Below, one piece after another: positions 15,355-23,685 of a stretch of DNA of 64,000 bases (positions are counted from its first letter, which is position 1; the number at the start of each line of letters is the position of its first letter). Position numbers and translations under genes: made by a program. The notes below the pieces were generated by a model, which was not told the origin of the DNA, did no database searches, and saw nothing but the letters and a program-made list of their open reading frames with translations. Source of the DNA: Streptococcus sp. VT 162 (lineage in GTDB: Bacteria > Bacillota > Bacilli > Lactobacillales > Streptococcaceae); the NCBI GenBank assembly GCA_000688775.2, contig CP007628.2, positions 1,364,001 to 1,428,000 on the forward strand. The letters run 5' to 3'.

Positions 15355-17154
15355 GTGAAAAAGATACTACTGACCAGTGCTTTAATCCTTTCAATCGCAG
15401 GATTAGCACCAGCTTCCGTCTTAGGAGAAGAAAACACAACTCAATCCACACCTGCTGTCAAGGAAGCAATTGCCAAAGAAGAAAAGAAAGAGTCGAGTGT
15501 TGAGGAAAACTCTAAATCAGAAACTCTTCCGAAAGTAGATGTGCAAGAAGACAAGCCCAAAAAAGAAGGGTGGTACCAAGAAAATCACCACTGGCGTTTT
15601 TACCAAGATGATAAACCTGCTTTGAACTGGAAACAAATCCAAGGCAAATGGTACTACTTCGATCAAGATGGTAATCGTCTTCATTCTACTGTCTACAAAG
15701 GCTACGCCTTTGACCAAGATGGTGTCATGATAGAAAATAGCTGGACCAAATTGGACAACCAATGGTATTATGCTGATTCCTCTGGACGTCTAGCTCAGAA
15801 CACCTGGAAAAAAATTAACGGTTCTTGGTACTATTTTGACCAAACTGGAAGTATGCTCAGCAACACTGCCGTTGACGGCTATCTTCTCACAAAAAGCGGA
15901 GCTATGGCAGAAACGGGTTGGACTAAATTAGACCAAATTTGGTATTATGTAGCTCCTTCTGGAAAAATCTCACAGGATAAATGGGAGAAAATCAACGGTT
16001 CTTGGTATTACTTTGACAAAGACGGTGGAATGCTGAGTGCGACAACCTTCAAGGGCTACCTCTTTAACCAGAGTGGAGCTATGGCAGAAAACAACTGGGT
16101 CAAAATCAAGGATACTTGGTTCTATGCGAACGGGTCAGGAAGATATGTCCAAGAAAACTGGCAAAAGATTCAAGGTTCATGGTACTCATTTGACCAGAAT
16201 GGTGGAATGCTAGCAGACAAATGGAAAGGAAGCTACTACCTTAAAACCAGTGGAGCCATGGCGGAGAATGAGTGGATCTTCGATAAAGCCTACAAGAGCT
16301 GGTTCTATCTAAAAGCGAATGGCCGTTATGCAAATCAGGAGTGGATTGGAGCATACTACCTCAAGTCAGGTGGTTACATGGCAAAGAGTGAATGGATTTA
16401 CGATAACTCTGACAAAGCACGCTACTACCTAGATGATAATGGACATTATGTTTCAGGAACTTACAAGATAGACGGTAAGGAACACCTGTTCCAAAAATAC
16501 GGCCAATGGATTTCTGAAGTTTCAACTGAAGGTGGATTTGTAAAAGGCCAATACAGCAATACCATTTTCCTAGATCCTGGGCATGGTGGTCGAGATTCAG
16601 GTGCCTTTTACTACAATGTAGCTGAAAAAGATCTCAACATGCAGATTTACCGTAAGCTTCGTAGTAAGTTGGAAGAACTAGGTTACAAGGTCCTCACTTC
16701 TCGTGATAGTGATATTGACGTTGATTTTGTTACCGAACGTTCTCGTATGGTTAATAAAACCAACTCGGATATTTTTATCAGTATTCACTTCAACGCTACT
16801 GGTAATACCTACTCAAAAGCGAGCGGTATTCAAACCTACTCCTATAGCGATGAACCTGATTATCCAAGTAAGATTAATAAATACTGGCACAATCACCCAG
16901 ATCGTATGAGTGAAAGCAAACGCCTCGCCACTGCCATCCACTCCTCTCTCCTAGCAGAAACAGGGGCCAAAGACGCTGGTCTGTTGGAGAGCAGCTATGC
17001 CGTACTACGCGAAACAGCCAAACCAGCCGTTCTCCTAGAACTTGGTTATATGGATAATTTCTCCGAAAACCAACAAATTAGAGATAGCCACTACCAAGAT
17101 AAACTGGTCGCAGGCATCGTAAAAGGGATTCAAAAATATTACGCTGGTCCGTAA
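15355..17154 (+). CDS. choline-binding N-acetylmuramoyl-L-alanine amidase (Amidase_3)
   Basis: 599 residues, GTG start. A Sec signal peptide (residues 1-24, ending SVLG) and a charged linker to about residue 70 come first. Residues ~72-390 are about 16 choline-binding repeats of the form GxWYYFDxxGxM. The Amidase_3 domain starts near residue 401. Zinc and catalytic positions look intact: His in LDPGHGGRDSGA, Glu in AEKDLN, His in ISIHFNA and Glu in VLLELGYMDN. It should bind teichoic-acid choline and cut the MurNAc-L-Ala bond. The module order is the reverse of LytA, and the catalytic fold differs from LytA's Amidase_2. Confidence 0.9.
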   Translation: MKKILLTSALILSIAGLAPASVLGEENTTQSTPAVKEAIAKEEKKESSVEENSKSETLPKVDVQEDKPKKEGWYQENHHWRFYQDDKPALNWKQIQGKWYYFDQDGNRLHSTVYKGYAFDQDGVMIENSWTKLDNQWYYADSSGRLAQNTWKKINGSWYYFDQTGSMLSNTAVDGYLLTKSGAMAETGWTKLDQIWYYVAPSGKISQDKWEKINGSWYYFDKDGGMLSATTFKGYLFNQSGAMAENNWVKIKDTWFYANGSGRYVQENWQKIQGSWYSFDQNGGMLADKWKGSYYLKTSGAMAENEWIFDKAYKSWFYLKANGRYANQEWIGAYYLKSGGYMAKSEWIYDNSDKARYYLDDNGHYVSGTYKIDGKEHLFQKYGQWISEVSTEGGFVKGQYSNTIFLDPGHGGRDSGAFYYNVAEKDLNMQIYRKLRSKLEELGYKVLTSRDSDIDVDFVTERSRMVNKTNSDIFISIHFNATGNTYSKASGIQTYSYSDEPDYPSKINKYWHNHPDRMSESKRLATAIHSSLLAETGAKDAGLLESSYAVLRETAKPAVLLELGYMDNFSENQQIRDSHYQDKLVAGIVKGIQKYYAGP

Positions 17155-17186
17155 AAAAAGTCTCGAGAAATCTCGAGACTTTTTTA
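17154..17186 (+). terminator. bidirectional terminator after the amidase gene
   Basis: AAAAAAAGTCTCGAGA and TCTCGAGACTTTTTT pair almost perfectly. It serves the amidase and the convergent small membrane gene. Confidence 0.9.
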
Positions 17187-17501
17187 TTTATCTTCTTTTT
17201 TATCCTTATCAGGAAAGAGATAGCCAAGTCCTACACAAGCTAGCACACCGGCACCAATCACCAAACCACTTGAAATGGGTAAGAGATCAAAAATAGCATT
17301 TGCAATGATAAAGGCGATGATCAAGCACATCAAGCTAGCCTTGTAGTCTTTTTTCAAAAAGTTTTCTAGCGTGAAATAAAGGAACAATCCTACCGGAATG
17401 AGTGACCAGAGGTTGACATCCAAACTTGGCCAGCCAACAGATCCGAAATACAATACTAGCGCTGCTGCTACTAAAAATACAAGTCCCAATACTTTTTTCA
17501 T
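17184..17501 (-). CDS. small LiaF-TM-like membrane protein
   Basis: 105-residue protein with four hydrophobic segments and a charged tail PDKDKKEDK. The pattern (MKKVLGLVFLVAAALVLYFG, then LWSLIPVGLFLYF) resembles the membrane domain of LiaF-type proteins, but there is no C-terminal LiaF domain. Function unknown. The 3' end abuts the terminator shared with the amidase gene. Confidence 0.65.
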   Translation of the reverse strand: MKKVLGLVFLVAAALVLYFGSVGWPSLDVNLWSLIPVGLFLYFTLENFLKKDYKASLMCLIIAFIIANAIFDLLPISSGLVIGAGVLACVGLGYLFPDKDKKEDK

Positions 17502-17660
17502 TTTTATGTCTCCATTTTCTTTTTAATTGACTTGAGTTGTCTGATACTGACCCCTCACGCCCCTTACATGAACCATTATAGCAGAGGAATTTTTCAAGAA
17601 CAAGCCCTTTTGCCTATCTGGTCAATATCTCTGTCTAAGTGGTTGAATAGTAGTGATAAA

Positions 17661-17690
17661 AGAAAAAGAAGCCCAAATGGACTTCTGGAT
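17661..17690 (-). terminator. terminator of DUF6287-like gene
   Basis: Minus strand AGAAGTCC-ATTT-GGGCTTCT followed by TTTTCTTTT, 38 nt after the stop. It is nearly the same as the terminator of tRNA-Thr at 18905-18930. Confidence 0.75.
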
Positions 17691-17703
17691 TTTGCTGATT
17701 GTA
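17663..17703 (-). repeat. degenerate direct repeat of the tRNA-Thr 3' end and its terminator (left copy)
   Basis: Aligned without gaps to 18907-18947, 34 of 41 bases agree, including the last 11 bases of the tRNA (with three changes). With the right copy it brackets the DUF6287-like gene, as attachment-site repeats would. Confidence 0.5.
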
Positions 17704-17727
17704 ACAGTATTTTTGAACGAATACCAT

Positions 17728-18642
17728 CTAGTTTTTCTTTTCCTTTGACTCTAGAGAAGATTTGATTGATTCACGATCTGCTTGCAATTGAGCTAAGTTC
17801 TTTTCTGCTTCCTCAAGTTTACTGGTATCTGGTTTCACACGATAATAAACATTTTCTGGTTTCATTAACATCGCTCCATACTCTTGCCCAGAAAGTAGTC
17901 TTTCCTCAGCATGGTTGCTTTTATCCGTAATCTTTCCATCATCAGCAGGTTGCATAACAACTCCACTTGGCACAGCTACTATTACAAATCCTCCAGCAAC
18001 AGAATCTTTTACCCACGCACTGATAGACGCTGTCTCAGGATTACGACTATCTTGTCCTTTTGAAACCTTTAATCCAACTACAGATTCGTACTTTTGATCA
18101 TTTGTAAACCAAGTCGCACGTACTTCTCCAGAATCATTAATAATGTATTCATTACCAGATTGACTACGCCAAGTACCTTCTAAACTGGACAAGTCATTGT
18201 TCTTAATTGCTTCAATATCTAATTTTGGAACAGCAGTTTCTTTCTTGAACTTGCTAACAAGTGCTTCTGCTTCCGTAATTTTGGTATCTAAAGCAGTCAG
18301 TTGATTCTTGAGTTTTTGAATTTCCTCTTGTTTATCCTTATCAGTCTCATCCGTTTTTCCTTGACTTGTTGACGCTTGACTTGTAGACGTTTGACTTGTT
18401 GACTCTGTGGTTGAAACAGCAGACGATGCTTGATTTGACTCTTTCTTTCCAATCAAAGAATGCGAGAAAACACTTACTAGGATTAGAGCAATCAAAATAC
18501 CGAGGACTATCCCAATATAGATTTTGATGTTTCTAGTTCCTCTCGCAAACTTTTTAGTTGGCTGCGCCTCTGCTAATTCTGATGCAGTCGGCTTGCGGCC
18601 ATTCGCCTCCTCAAATTGTTTTACCCATTCTTTCTTATTCAT
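17728..18642 (-). CDS. DUF6287-like membrane-anchored surface protein
   Basis: 304 residues. The N-terminal segment KEWVKQFEEANGRKPTASE is cytoplasmic, followed by a membrane helix (IYIGIVLGILIALILVSVF, about 41-59). A Ser/Thr/Gln linker with 15-bp DNA repeats leads to a predicted coiled coil (about 105-140). Next is a beta-rich domain with LEGTWRSQSGNEYIINDSGE, similar to the DUF6287 domain of streptococcal surface proteins, and a second charged coil at the C-terminus. Function unknown. It has its own extended -10 promoter (TGG TATAAT at 18806-18811) and lies between copies of the tRNA-Thr end. Confidence 0.7.
   Translation of the reverse strand: MNKKEWVKQFEEANGRKPTASELAEAQPTKKFARGTRNIKIYIGIVLGILIALILVSVFSHSLIGKKESNQASSAVSTTESTSQTSTSQASTSQGKTDETDKDKQEEIQKLKNQLTALDTKITEAEALVSKFKKETAVPKLDIEAIKNNDLSSLEGTWRSQSGNEYIINDSGEVRATWFTNDQKYESVVGLKVSKGQDSRNPETASISAWVKDSVAGGFVIVAVPSGVVMQPADDGKITDKSNHAEERLLSGQEYGAMLMKPENVYYRVKPDTSKLEEAEKNLAQLQADRESIKSSLESKEKKN
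18361..18405 (-). repeat. 15-bp tandem repeat, three units, in coding sequence
   Basis: Three copies of TTGACTTGTWGACGY-like units encode Ser-Thr-Ser-Gln blocks. The unit length is a multiple of 3, so copy change alters linker length without a frameshift. Confidence 0.75.
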
Positions 18643-18805
18643 AATTTTCTCCTTTTTGATTTATATTCAGCCAAGCTTGCGAGACTTCATTCGTTATTAT
18701 CCATGGATTTTTATAATTTTTAGAAAGCCTATGCAAAAACTTCTAGAATGATTAACAGCCTATAGTCCTCTAAAACGGAACGAAAACAAGTGCTTATTAA
18801 TATAT

Positions 18806-18811
18806 ATTATA
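18806..18811 (-). promoter_or_regulatory. extended -10 box of the DUF6287-like gene
   Basis: The minus strand reads TGG TATAAT about 164 nt before the ATG, which implies a long leader. Apart from this box, 18643-18904 shows nothing I can name. Confidence 0.5.
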
Positions 18812-18904
18812 CCACAAAATATAAATTTTAGTTTTTATTTATAAGCAGGAGTTTCAGACGTTAAATAGAACCTATCTCAAACGTTCTACCTTTCCTATAG
18901 TTAC

Positions 18905-18930
18905 AAAAAAAGAAGCCCGTTTGGACTTCT
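18905..18930 (-). terminator. tRNA-Thr terminator
   Basis: Minus strand AGAAGTCC-AAAC-GGGCTTCT followed by TTTTTTTG, directly after the tRNA 3' end. Confidence 0.85.
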
Positions 18931-18936
18931 TGATTC

Positions 18937-19009
18937 TGCCGATTGCAGGGATCGAACCTGTGACCTACGCGTTACGAGTGCGTTGCTCTACCAACTGAGC
19001 TAAATCGGC
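18937..19009 (-). tRNA. tRNA-Thr (anticodon CGT)
   Basis: 73 nt on the minus strand. The acceptor stem GCCGATT/AATCGGC is perfect with discriminator A. The D-arm contains AGCTCAGTTGGTAGAGC, the anticodon loop is CTCGTAA (CGT, Thr ACG codon) and the T-loop GGTTCGATCCC. CCA is not encoded. Its 3' end faces the DUF6287-like gene and is the right-hand partner of the repeat at 17663-17703. Confidence 0.97.
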
Positions 19010-19069
19010 GATTACCCTCTTAGTATAGCACTCTGAGAATAGATGTCAAGAAATTTTTATCTCCATTAG

Positions 19070-19096
19070 AAAAAGCCTGTCCTGAGACGAGGCTTT
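19070..19096 (-). terminator. terminator of ABC-2 exporter operon
   Basis: Minus strand AAGCCT and AGGCTT pair, followed by TTTC, 14 nt after the last permease stop. Confidence 0.65.
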
Positions 19097-19109
19097 GAGT
19101 TTCTGTCTT

Positions 19110-19895
19110 TTACGAACCCGCACTTTCGTAGGCATCTAAGCCCCTGTCCCATAGCTTCAAAGAAATTGCAAAGAAGACAAGGGAAATCAGAACCAAACCT
19201 CCGATATTAAAGAGCCCATCCCTATCCTGCAAGAAATAGCTAGCTGGATAGTAGGCCGTAAAGGCAAAAGGTACGATAAAGCTAATCAACCAACGAAGAA
19301 GCGAATTGTAAATGGAAATCGGGTACTTAGCAAAGTCATTAAACATATAAAAAATGTAAATCATGGCGCCTGACTGCTTGGTCCAAAAAGCGATACTGGC
19401 AGTCGCGATTTTCAAGGAAGTATAGATCAAGGTCGCAAAGGGAATACAGACTAGGAAGAGCAGGAATTTGGGAAGAGTCCAAGCAATGCTTGATACCGTT
19501 GTCGCTAGCAAAATACCTCCGACCAATAGTTCGCCCAAGGCATCAATCTGAAAGGTCTCGACTAGGATGTGGAAGAGAGGATTGATAGGACGAGTCAGGT
19601 ACTTGTCAAACTCTCCCTTTCTCACCAATCGTTGCCCCAGTGCCCAGAGATTGTCAAAAAAGAGATGGTCCAGTCCCTTTGGAATCAAGGAAAAACCATA
19701 GATAAAGGCAATCTCTTGAAAGGTCCAGCCTTCAAGCGAGGGGATATGTTGAAAGATGACGTTTAGAAACAAGAGGTTCAAACCTTGAGTCAGAAAAACT
19801 CCTAGCACACCAACCACAAAATCCACCTTGTATTCCATGATTTGCTTGATGTATTGTCTGATAAAAATTAGATGCATGCGTTGATATTTTTTCAT
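19110..19895 (-). CDS. ABC-2 type exporter permease (DUF990-like), second subunit
   Basis: 261-residue membrane protein with about six segments, starting MKKYQRMHLIFIRQYIKQIMEYKVDFVVG. It lacks a binding-protein partner and pairs with another permease 1 nt upstream and an ATPase, giving an ABC-2 exporter of two unlike permeases. The N-terminal layout (amphipathic helix then YKVDFVVGVLG) matches the DUF990/ABC-2_membrane group. The exported substrate is unknown. Confidence 0.85.
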   Translation of the reverse strand: MKKYQRMHLIFIRQYIKQIMEYKVDFVVGVLGVFLTQGLNLLFLNVIFQHIPSLEGWTFQEIAFIYGFSLIPKGLDHLFFDNLWALGQRLVRKGEFDKYLTRPINPLFHILVETFQIDALGELLVGGILLATTVSSIAWTLPKFLLFLVCIPFATLIYTSLKIATASIAFWTKQSGAMIYIFYMFNDFAKYPISIYNSLLRWLISFIVPFAFTAYYPASYFLQDRDGLFNIGGLVLISLVFFAISLKLWDRGLDAYESAGS

Positions 19896-19896
19896 A

Positions 19897-20715
19897 CTAA
19901 CCTCCCTGAATGGTGATGAATGACTGGACTCGTTTCCAAATCAACTGAGACAAGCCCACCATCACTAAGAGCCAGAAAAACTGGAGCAAAAGCGCCTGAA
20001 GAATCTGGCTGGCATCGTATTTCCCAACAATGATCATGACAGGAGTGTAGATCAAGGATGAAAAAGGCAAGAAGGACAGAATATCTGAAACCACCTTTGG
20101 AAAGAAAGCCAAGGGAATCAAACTCCCAGACATAAAGGCCACTATGGAAGTCTTGAGTAGATTGGAACCCCATAGATTTTTAAAGACAAAGGCTGAAAAT
20201 CCAAAGCAGATATTAAAGAAAAAGTTGATTAGGTAGGCTAGGGTTAAGCTAAATAGATAAAGGATGGTTAATCCCAGCACTTCTACCATCCCTTGCCCAG
20301 ATAAGATTTTCATCAAAACAATGACACTTAAAAATGGCAGGCCAACAGAGATAAAAATCAACCACTTGGACCCAAGCTCGGTAAAGAGGTAAGAAGCCGC
20401 AAAATGCACTGGTCTCAACAAACGCATGATAATGGAACCATCCTTGACCTCCTCCCCAATCATAAAGGACGAATCTGACCTAGTCAGAATATTGGTCACA
20501 AAACTCATGATGATGTAGAGGGTGATATCCGCCATACTGAAACCCTGGATCAAAGACTCCTGCGAGGAATCAAAGACTGCCTTCCAGAGATAAAAGGCCA
20601 CAAAAGCCCCCGTGACATCGCCAATCCGATAGAGAATAAAGTTGACTCGATAGGTAATCAACTCCTGAACACCTGCATTGATAAAGGGTTTATAACGTAT
20701 CCACAATTTGACCAT
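19897..20715 (-). CDS. ABC-2 type exporter permease, first subunit
   Basis: 272-residue membrane protein with about six segments. It opens with LWIRYKPFINAGVQELITYRVNFI, paralleling the second subunit and suggesting an old duplication. It lies 1 nt before that gene and 1 nt after the ATPase, so the three genes are tightly coupled. The segment SDSSFMIGEEVKDGSIIMRL between membrane segments 2 and 3 is typical of this ABC-2 group. Substrate unknown. Confidence 0.85.
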   Translation of the reverse strand: MVKLWIRYKPFINAGVQELITYRVNFILYRIGDVTGAFVAFYLWKAVFDSSQESLIQGFSMADITLYIIMSFVTNILTRSDSSFMIGEEVKDGSIIMRLLRPVHFAASYLFTELGSKWLIFISVGLPFLSVIVLMKILSGQGMVEVLGLTILYLFSLTLAYLINFFFNICFGFSAFVFKNLWGSNLLKTSIVAFMSGSLIPLAFFPKVVSDILSFLPFSSLIYTPVMIIVGKYDASQILQALLLQFFWLLVMVGLSQLIWKRVQSFITIQGG

Positions 20716-20716
20716 C

Positions 20717-21709
20717 TTAGAGCTCCTTTCGGTAGAAGCGACGGATAATATCCTCGATATCCGTGTCCAACATCTTCAAATCGCGAATCTCAAAATCAGA
20801 CAGGGTTTGCTTGATAATATCAGCTGACTGGTAGCGAGAACTATCAAATTCAATAGTCAGGTTATTTCCTTGTCTATCAATAGTCATATCCGAAAAACCT
20901 TCATAGTGAGAAAGGAGATGACTTTGACCGGGTAGCAGTTCAAAGGAGAGAGTCTTCATCTTGCCAAAAGTTTCCTTGAGCTGACTCACCGTTCCATCAA
21001 AAATCTCTTGCCCCTTATCAATCATAAAAATCCGATCACAAAGTTGCTCAATGTCGCTCAAGTCGTGAGTGGTCAAGAGAATAGTGGTCTCTTCCTCTTG
21101 ATTGATCTGGGTAATGGCCCGACGAATGTTATCCTTAACGGAAACATCCAAACCAATGGTCGGTTCATCTAAAAAGAGAACTTTAGGATTGTGGAGCAAG
21201 GAAGCCGCAATGTCCGCCCGCATCCGTTGGCCAAGTGAAAGAGTTCGCACAGGGTCTTTGATAAAGTCCTTCAAATCCAAAACTTCATTCAAAAAGTCCA
21301 TGCGCTTATGGAAGAGCGAGTCTGGCACATCGTAAATCTCTTTTAAGACCGTGTAGGTCTCTTGCAGAGCCAAATCCCACCATAGCTGGGTACGTTGACC
21401 AAAGACCACCCCAATATCCTTAACATAGTCCTGGCGATTATCCTGCGGAATCTTGCCATTAATCCGACAAAAACCAGATGTCGGTTTTAAAATCCCTGTC
21501 AGCATTTTGATGGTTGTCGACTTCCCAGCTCCATTTGCCCCAATAAAGCCTAAAATTTGGCCCTTGGGTACCTCAAAAGTCAAATCCTTGACCGCTTCAA
21601 ATGTCTGCTTTTCAGGATGAATAAAGGAGCGCAAAGCCCCCTTCAAGCCAGGTTCCTTGACTGTCTTCACAAAATTTTTCTGAAGATGTTCCACTTCTAT
21701 CATTGCCAT
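20717..21709 (-). CDS. ABC-2 exporter ATP-binding protein
   Basis: 330-residue ATPase. Walker A is GANGAGKS, preceded by the N-terminal FIHPEKQTFEAVKDLTFEVPKG seen in the DUF990-linked ATPases; the signature is LSLGQRMR, Walker B VLFLDEPTIGLD and the H-loop TTHDL. The extra C-terminal ~100 residues are usual for ABC-2 drug or viologen-type exporters. It is first in a three-gene operon with a good promoter at 21825-21853. The substrate cannot be predicted. Confidence 0.92.
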   Translation of the reverse strand: MAMIEVEHLQKNFVKTVKEPGLKGALRSFIHPEKQTFEAVKDLTFEVPKGQILGFIGANGAGKSTTIKMLTGILKPTSGFCRINGKIPQDNRQDYVKDIGVVFGQRTQLWWDLALQETYTVLKEIYDVPDSLFHKRMDFLNEVLDLKDFIKDPVRTLSLGQRMRADIAASLLHNPKVLFLDEPTIGLDVSVKDNIRRAITQINQEEETTILLTTHDLSDIEQLCDRIFMIDKGQEIFDGTVSQLKETFGKMKTLSFELLPGQSHLLSHYEGFSDMTIDRQGNNLTIEFDSSRYQSADIIKQTLSDFEIRDLKMLDTDIEDIIRRFYRKEL

Positions 21710-21824
21710 AAATCTCTCCCTATAGCAAGGAATAGCAACATTGTGTTTTTGACTACAAATATTCTAAATCCTTACTTTCTAAACCCTCTACATTTTATTA
21801 TTACAGAAGACTTTATACCAACCT

Positions 21825-21853
21825 ATTATAGTCCAATAAAAAACGGAATGCAA
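21825..21853 (-). promoter_or_regulatory. promoter of ABC-2 exporter operon
   Basis: On the minus strand TTGCAT (21848-21853), 17 bp, TATAAT (21825-21830). The leader is about 110 nt. The remainder of 21710-22028 holds only the terminator at 21947-21972. Confidence 0.8.
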
Positions 21854-21946
21854 GCGTTTGCCTATAGATTATGAAATTAGAGATTTCTCTCTTAAAATCA
21901 TACTTTTAAACAAAAATTCTGGTTTCATCGTTTCCTTAAAACACCA

Positions 21947-21972
21947 AAAAAACCTGCCCGATGGGCAGGTTA
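21947..21972 (-). terminator. terminator of histidine phosphatase gene
   Basis: Minus strand AACCTGCCC-ATC-GGGCAGGTT followed by TTTTT. Confidence 0.85.
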
Positions 21973-22028
21973 CGAATTATAAAAAGCAAACTATTTTGAT
22001 CAATATGAATCACTATTTAATCAAAGAA

Positions 22029-22574
22029 CTAATCTTTCATAATTCTTTTCACAATCCCTTTTCTATCAATTAGAAAACAATCTGGAAAGGTCATCTGCTC
22101 CCATTTTTCATAATCAAAACTGGAATCAAAGTGATGTAGTAGTATTCCTATCAAATTCCCGTGTGAACTAAGTAAAATCGTTTTTTCTGAGTATCTCTCT
22201 TCCAATTCCATTAAAAAATTTAGTACTCTAGCTAGTGCATCTTGATTTGATTCCCCTTCTGAAAGAGATTCACTGGGATTTTGCCATAAATATTTAATAC
22301 TGTCTTCAAACTCAGAATCTTTTATAAAGGTTGAAGATAATTTTCGCTCTCGTAACCGATTATCAAGAACTATTTTATCAAATTGAATTGGCGAGCTATT
22401 AATCGTTTCAAATGCTCGTTTATAAGGACTAGAAAAATAATAATCAATATTAAAAGAATTCAAAAACTCTAACTGGTCAAGAGATAAAAATCCTTTTTCT
22501 GACAAAGTTCTATTAAAATCATCACTTGAAAATCTTGAATGAGCATGTCTAAGTAAAATATAAGAATTATTCAT
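22029..22574 (-). CDS. histidine phosphatase family protein
   Basis: 181 residues of the phosphoglycerate-mutase-like phosphatase fold. The phosphorylated His lies in ILLRHAHSRF (RHA for the usual RHG), the second His in ILLSSHGNL, and the acidic/Arg block in NRLRERKLSS. Substrate unknown. Codon use is clearly more AT-rich than in the flanking genes (many AAA, AAT, TTA and ATA codons), which suggests separate acquisition. It is a single gene with its own terminator and a GAAAGGAATG ribosome site. Confidence 0.85.
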   Translation of the reverse strand: MNNSYILLRHAHSRFSSDDFNRTLSEKGFLSLDQLEFLNSFNIDYYFSSPYKRAFETINSSPIQFDKIVLDNRLRERKLSSTFIKDSEFEDSIKYLWQNPSESLSEGESNQDALARVLNFLMELEERYSEKTILLSSHGNLIGILLHHFDSSFDYEKWEQMTFPDCFLIDRKGIVKRIMKD

Positions 22575-22624
22575 AAGTCATTCCTTTCAATTATTATCAT
22601 CAGTCTCAATGGATTTTTAAGCCC

Positions 22625-23557
22625 TCAATTATTCTCTAAAAATTCTTTAATGCGAGAAACAATAGCATCGCTTTGATAATGATAGAGGTCGTGAGGCGCA
22701 TCCATATAGACGACTTGAACATTAGACTGGTCGCTTGCAAATCTCTCTGCATAACGTTGCCACTCAGATTGGCTAAAACTAGTACCTTCACCGTTAGACA
22801 CCAGTAGTAAGGTGGGAATTTTCGGATTGATGCTAGAAGTAACTTTCTTGGCATTTTCCTTTACCGTTTGGGATTCATGAAGCATGGCTTGTGACATCAA
22901 CTGCTTATAAGCTAGAAGTTTATATTGTTTTCGTTCATTTTCGGTCAAAGTTTGATTTTTTATATAAAAGGACTCAGGGAAGTAGCGTAATAAGCCAATA
23001 TTGCTGGTCCAATATGCTACAGTGAGTAAGGTCTGATTTTGCTTTAAATTCTCATAACTTGATGGCAATGCCCAATCTAAACCAATCAAAGCTTTCACTT
23101 CATCAGGAAACTTCTCCTGCCAAGCCAGACTCTCTAAACTAGCCATGGAATGAGACAGAATGATAAACGGCCCTGTGATATTTGCTTGGGAAAGAGCTTG
23201 GCGAGTCTCAGACAAAACTTCCATCACATCTCTTGAATGATTGCTATCATCACTATAACCATATCCCGCTCGCTCCACGATGACTACCTTATATCGTTTC
23301 GATAAGGATTCCGATACATTTTTAAAGTCCAATATGGGAGAAGCAATACCAGCACCTGAGAGAACTACTATAGTCTCAGGTCCATCCCCTTCAACGTAAA
23401 TATTTATTTGATGTCCATTGACAAGAACTTGTTGTCCCATAGATGATAGTGAGGCTTCTTCCTTTTCCAAACTGATACGGTGAAAGATGAATGTAGCGAG
23501 TAAAAACAAAAGAATGAAACTAAGAATGCCAAGAAACCATTTTTTCAGTATTTTCAT
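22625..23557 (-). CDS. membrane-anchored alpha/beta hydrolase
   Basis: 310 residues: an N-terminal membrane helix (KKWFLGILSFILLFLLATF) and an extracytoplasmic alpha/beta hydrolase domain. The oxyanion region is VVLSGAGIAS, the nucleophile elbow ILSHSMASLE (SHSMA for GHSMG), and the C-terminal His lies in DAPHDLYHY. The ATG at 23557 is chosen because it sits 6 nt after a TTGCTA-17-TACAAT promoter; a longer frame would overlap the -10 box. Substrate unknown. Confidence 0.85.
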   Translation of the reverse strand: MKILKKWFLGILSFILLFLLATFIFHRISLEKEEASLSSMGQQVLVNGHQINIYVEGDGPETIVVLSGAGIASPILDFKNVSESLSKRYKVVIVERAGYGYSDDSNHSRDVMEVLSETRQALSQANITGPFIILSHSMASLESLAWQEKFPDEVKALIGLDWALPSSYENLKQNQTLLTVAYWTSNIGLLRYFPESFYIKNQTLTENERKQYKLLAYKQLMSQAMLHESQTVKENAKKVTSSINPKIPTLLLVSNGEGTSFSQSEWQRYAERFASDQSNVQVVYMDAPHDLYHYQSDAIVSRIKEFLENN

Positions 23558-23592
23558 AGCATTATTGTACAAAAAATAGAACCTTTTAGCAA
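23555..23592 (-). promoter_or_regulatory. promoter giving a leaderless hydrolase mRNA
   Basis: On the minus strand TTGCTA (23587-23592), 17 bp, TACAAT (23564-23569), 6 nt, ATG (23557). Confidence 0.7.
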
Positions 23593-23636
23593 CTTAAGAT
23601 TGGTTCTTCTACAGTATATTCGCTATATATCCAGAC

Positions 23637-23664
23637 ACAAAAAACCCACCCAATGGGCAGGTTC
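23637..23664 (-). terminator. fba terminator
   Basis: Minus strand AACCTGCCC-ATT-GGGTGGGTT followed by TTTT, 22 nt after the fba stop. It resembles the hairpin at 21947-21972. Confidence 0.85.
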
Positions 23665-23685
23665 TTTCTGTATTGTTCAGCTAGA

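Noticed and set aside
18361..18405. CRISPR-like or contingency repeat
   Set aside because: Three 15-bp units without spacers, in frame inside a coding linker; no CRISPR features anywhere in the window.
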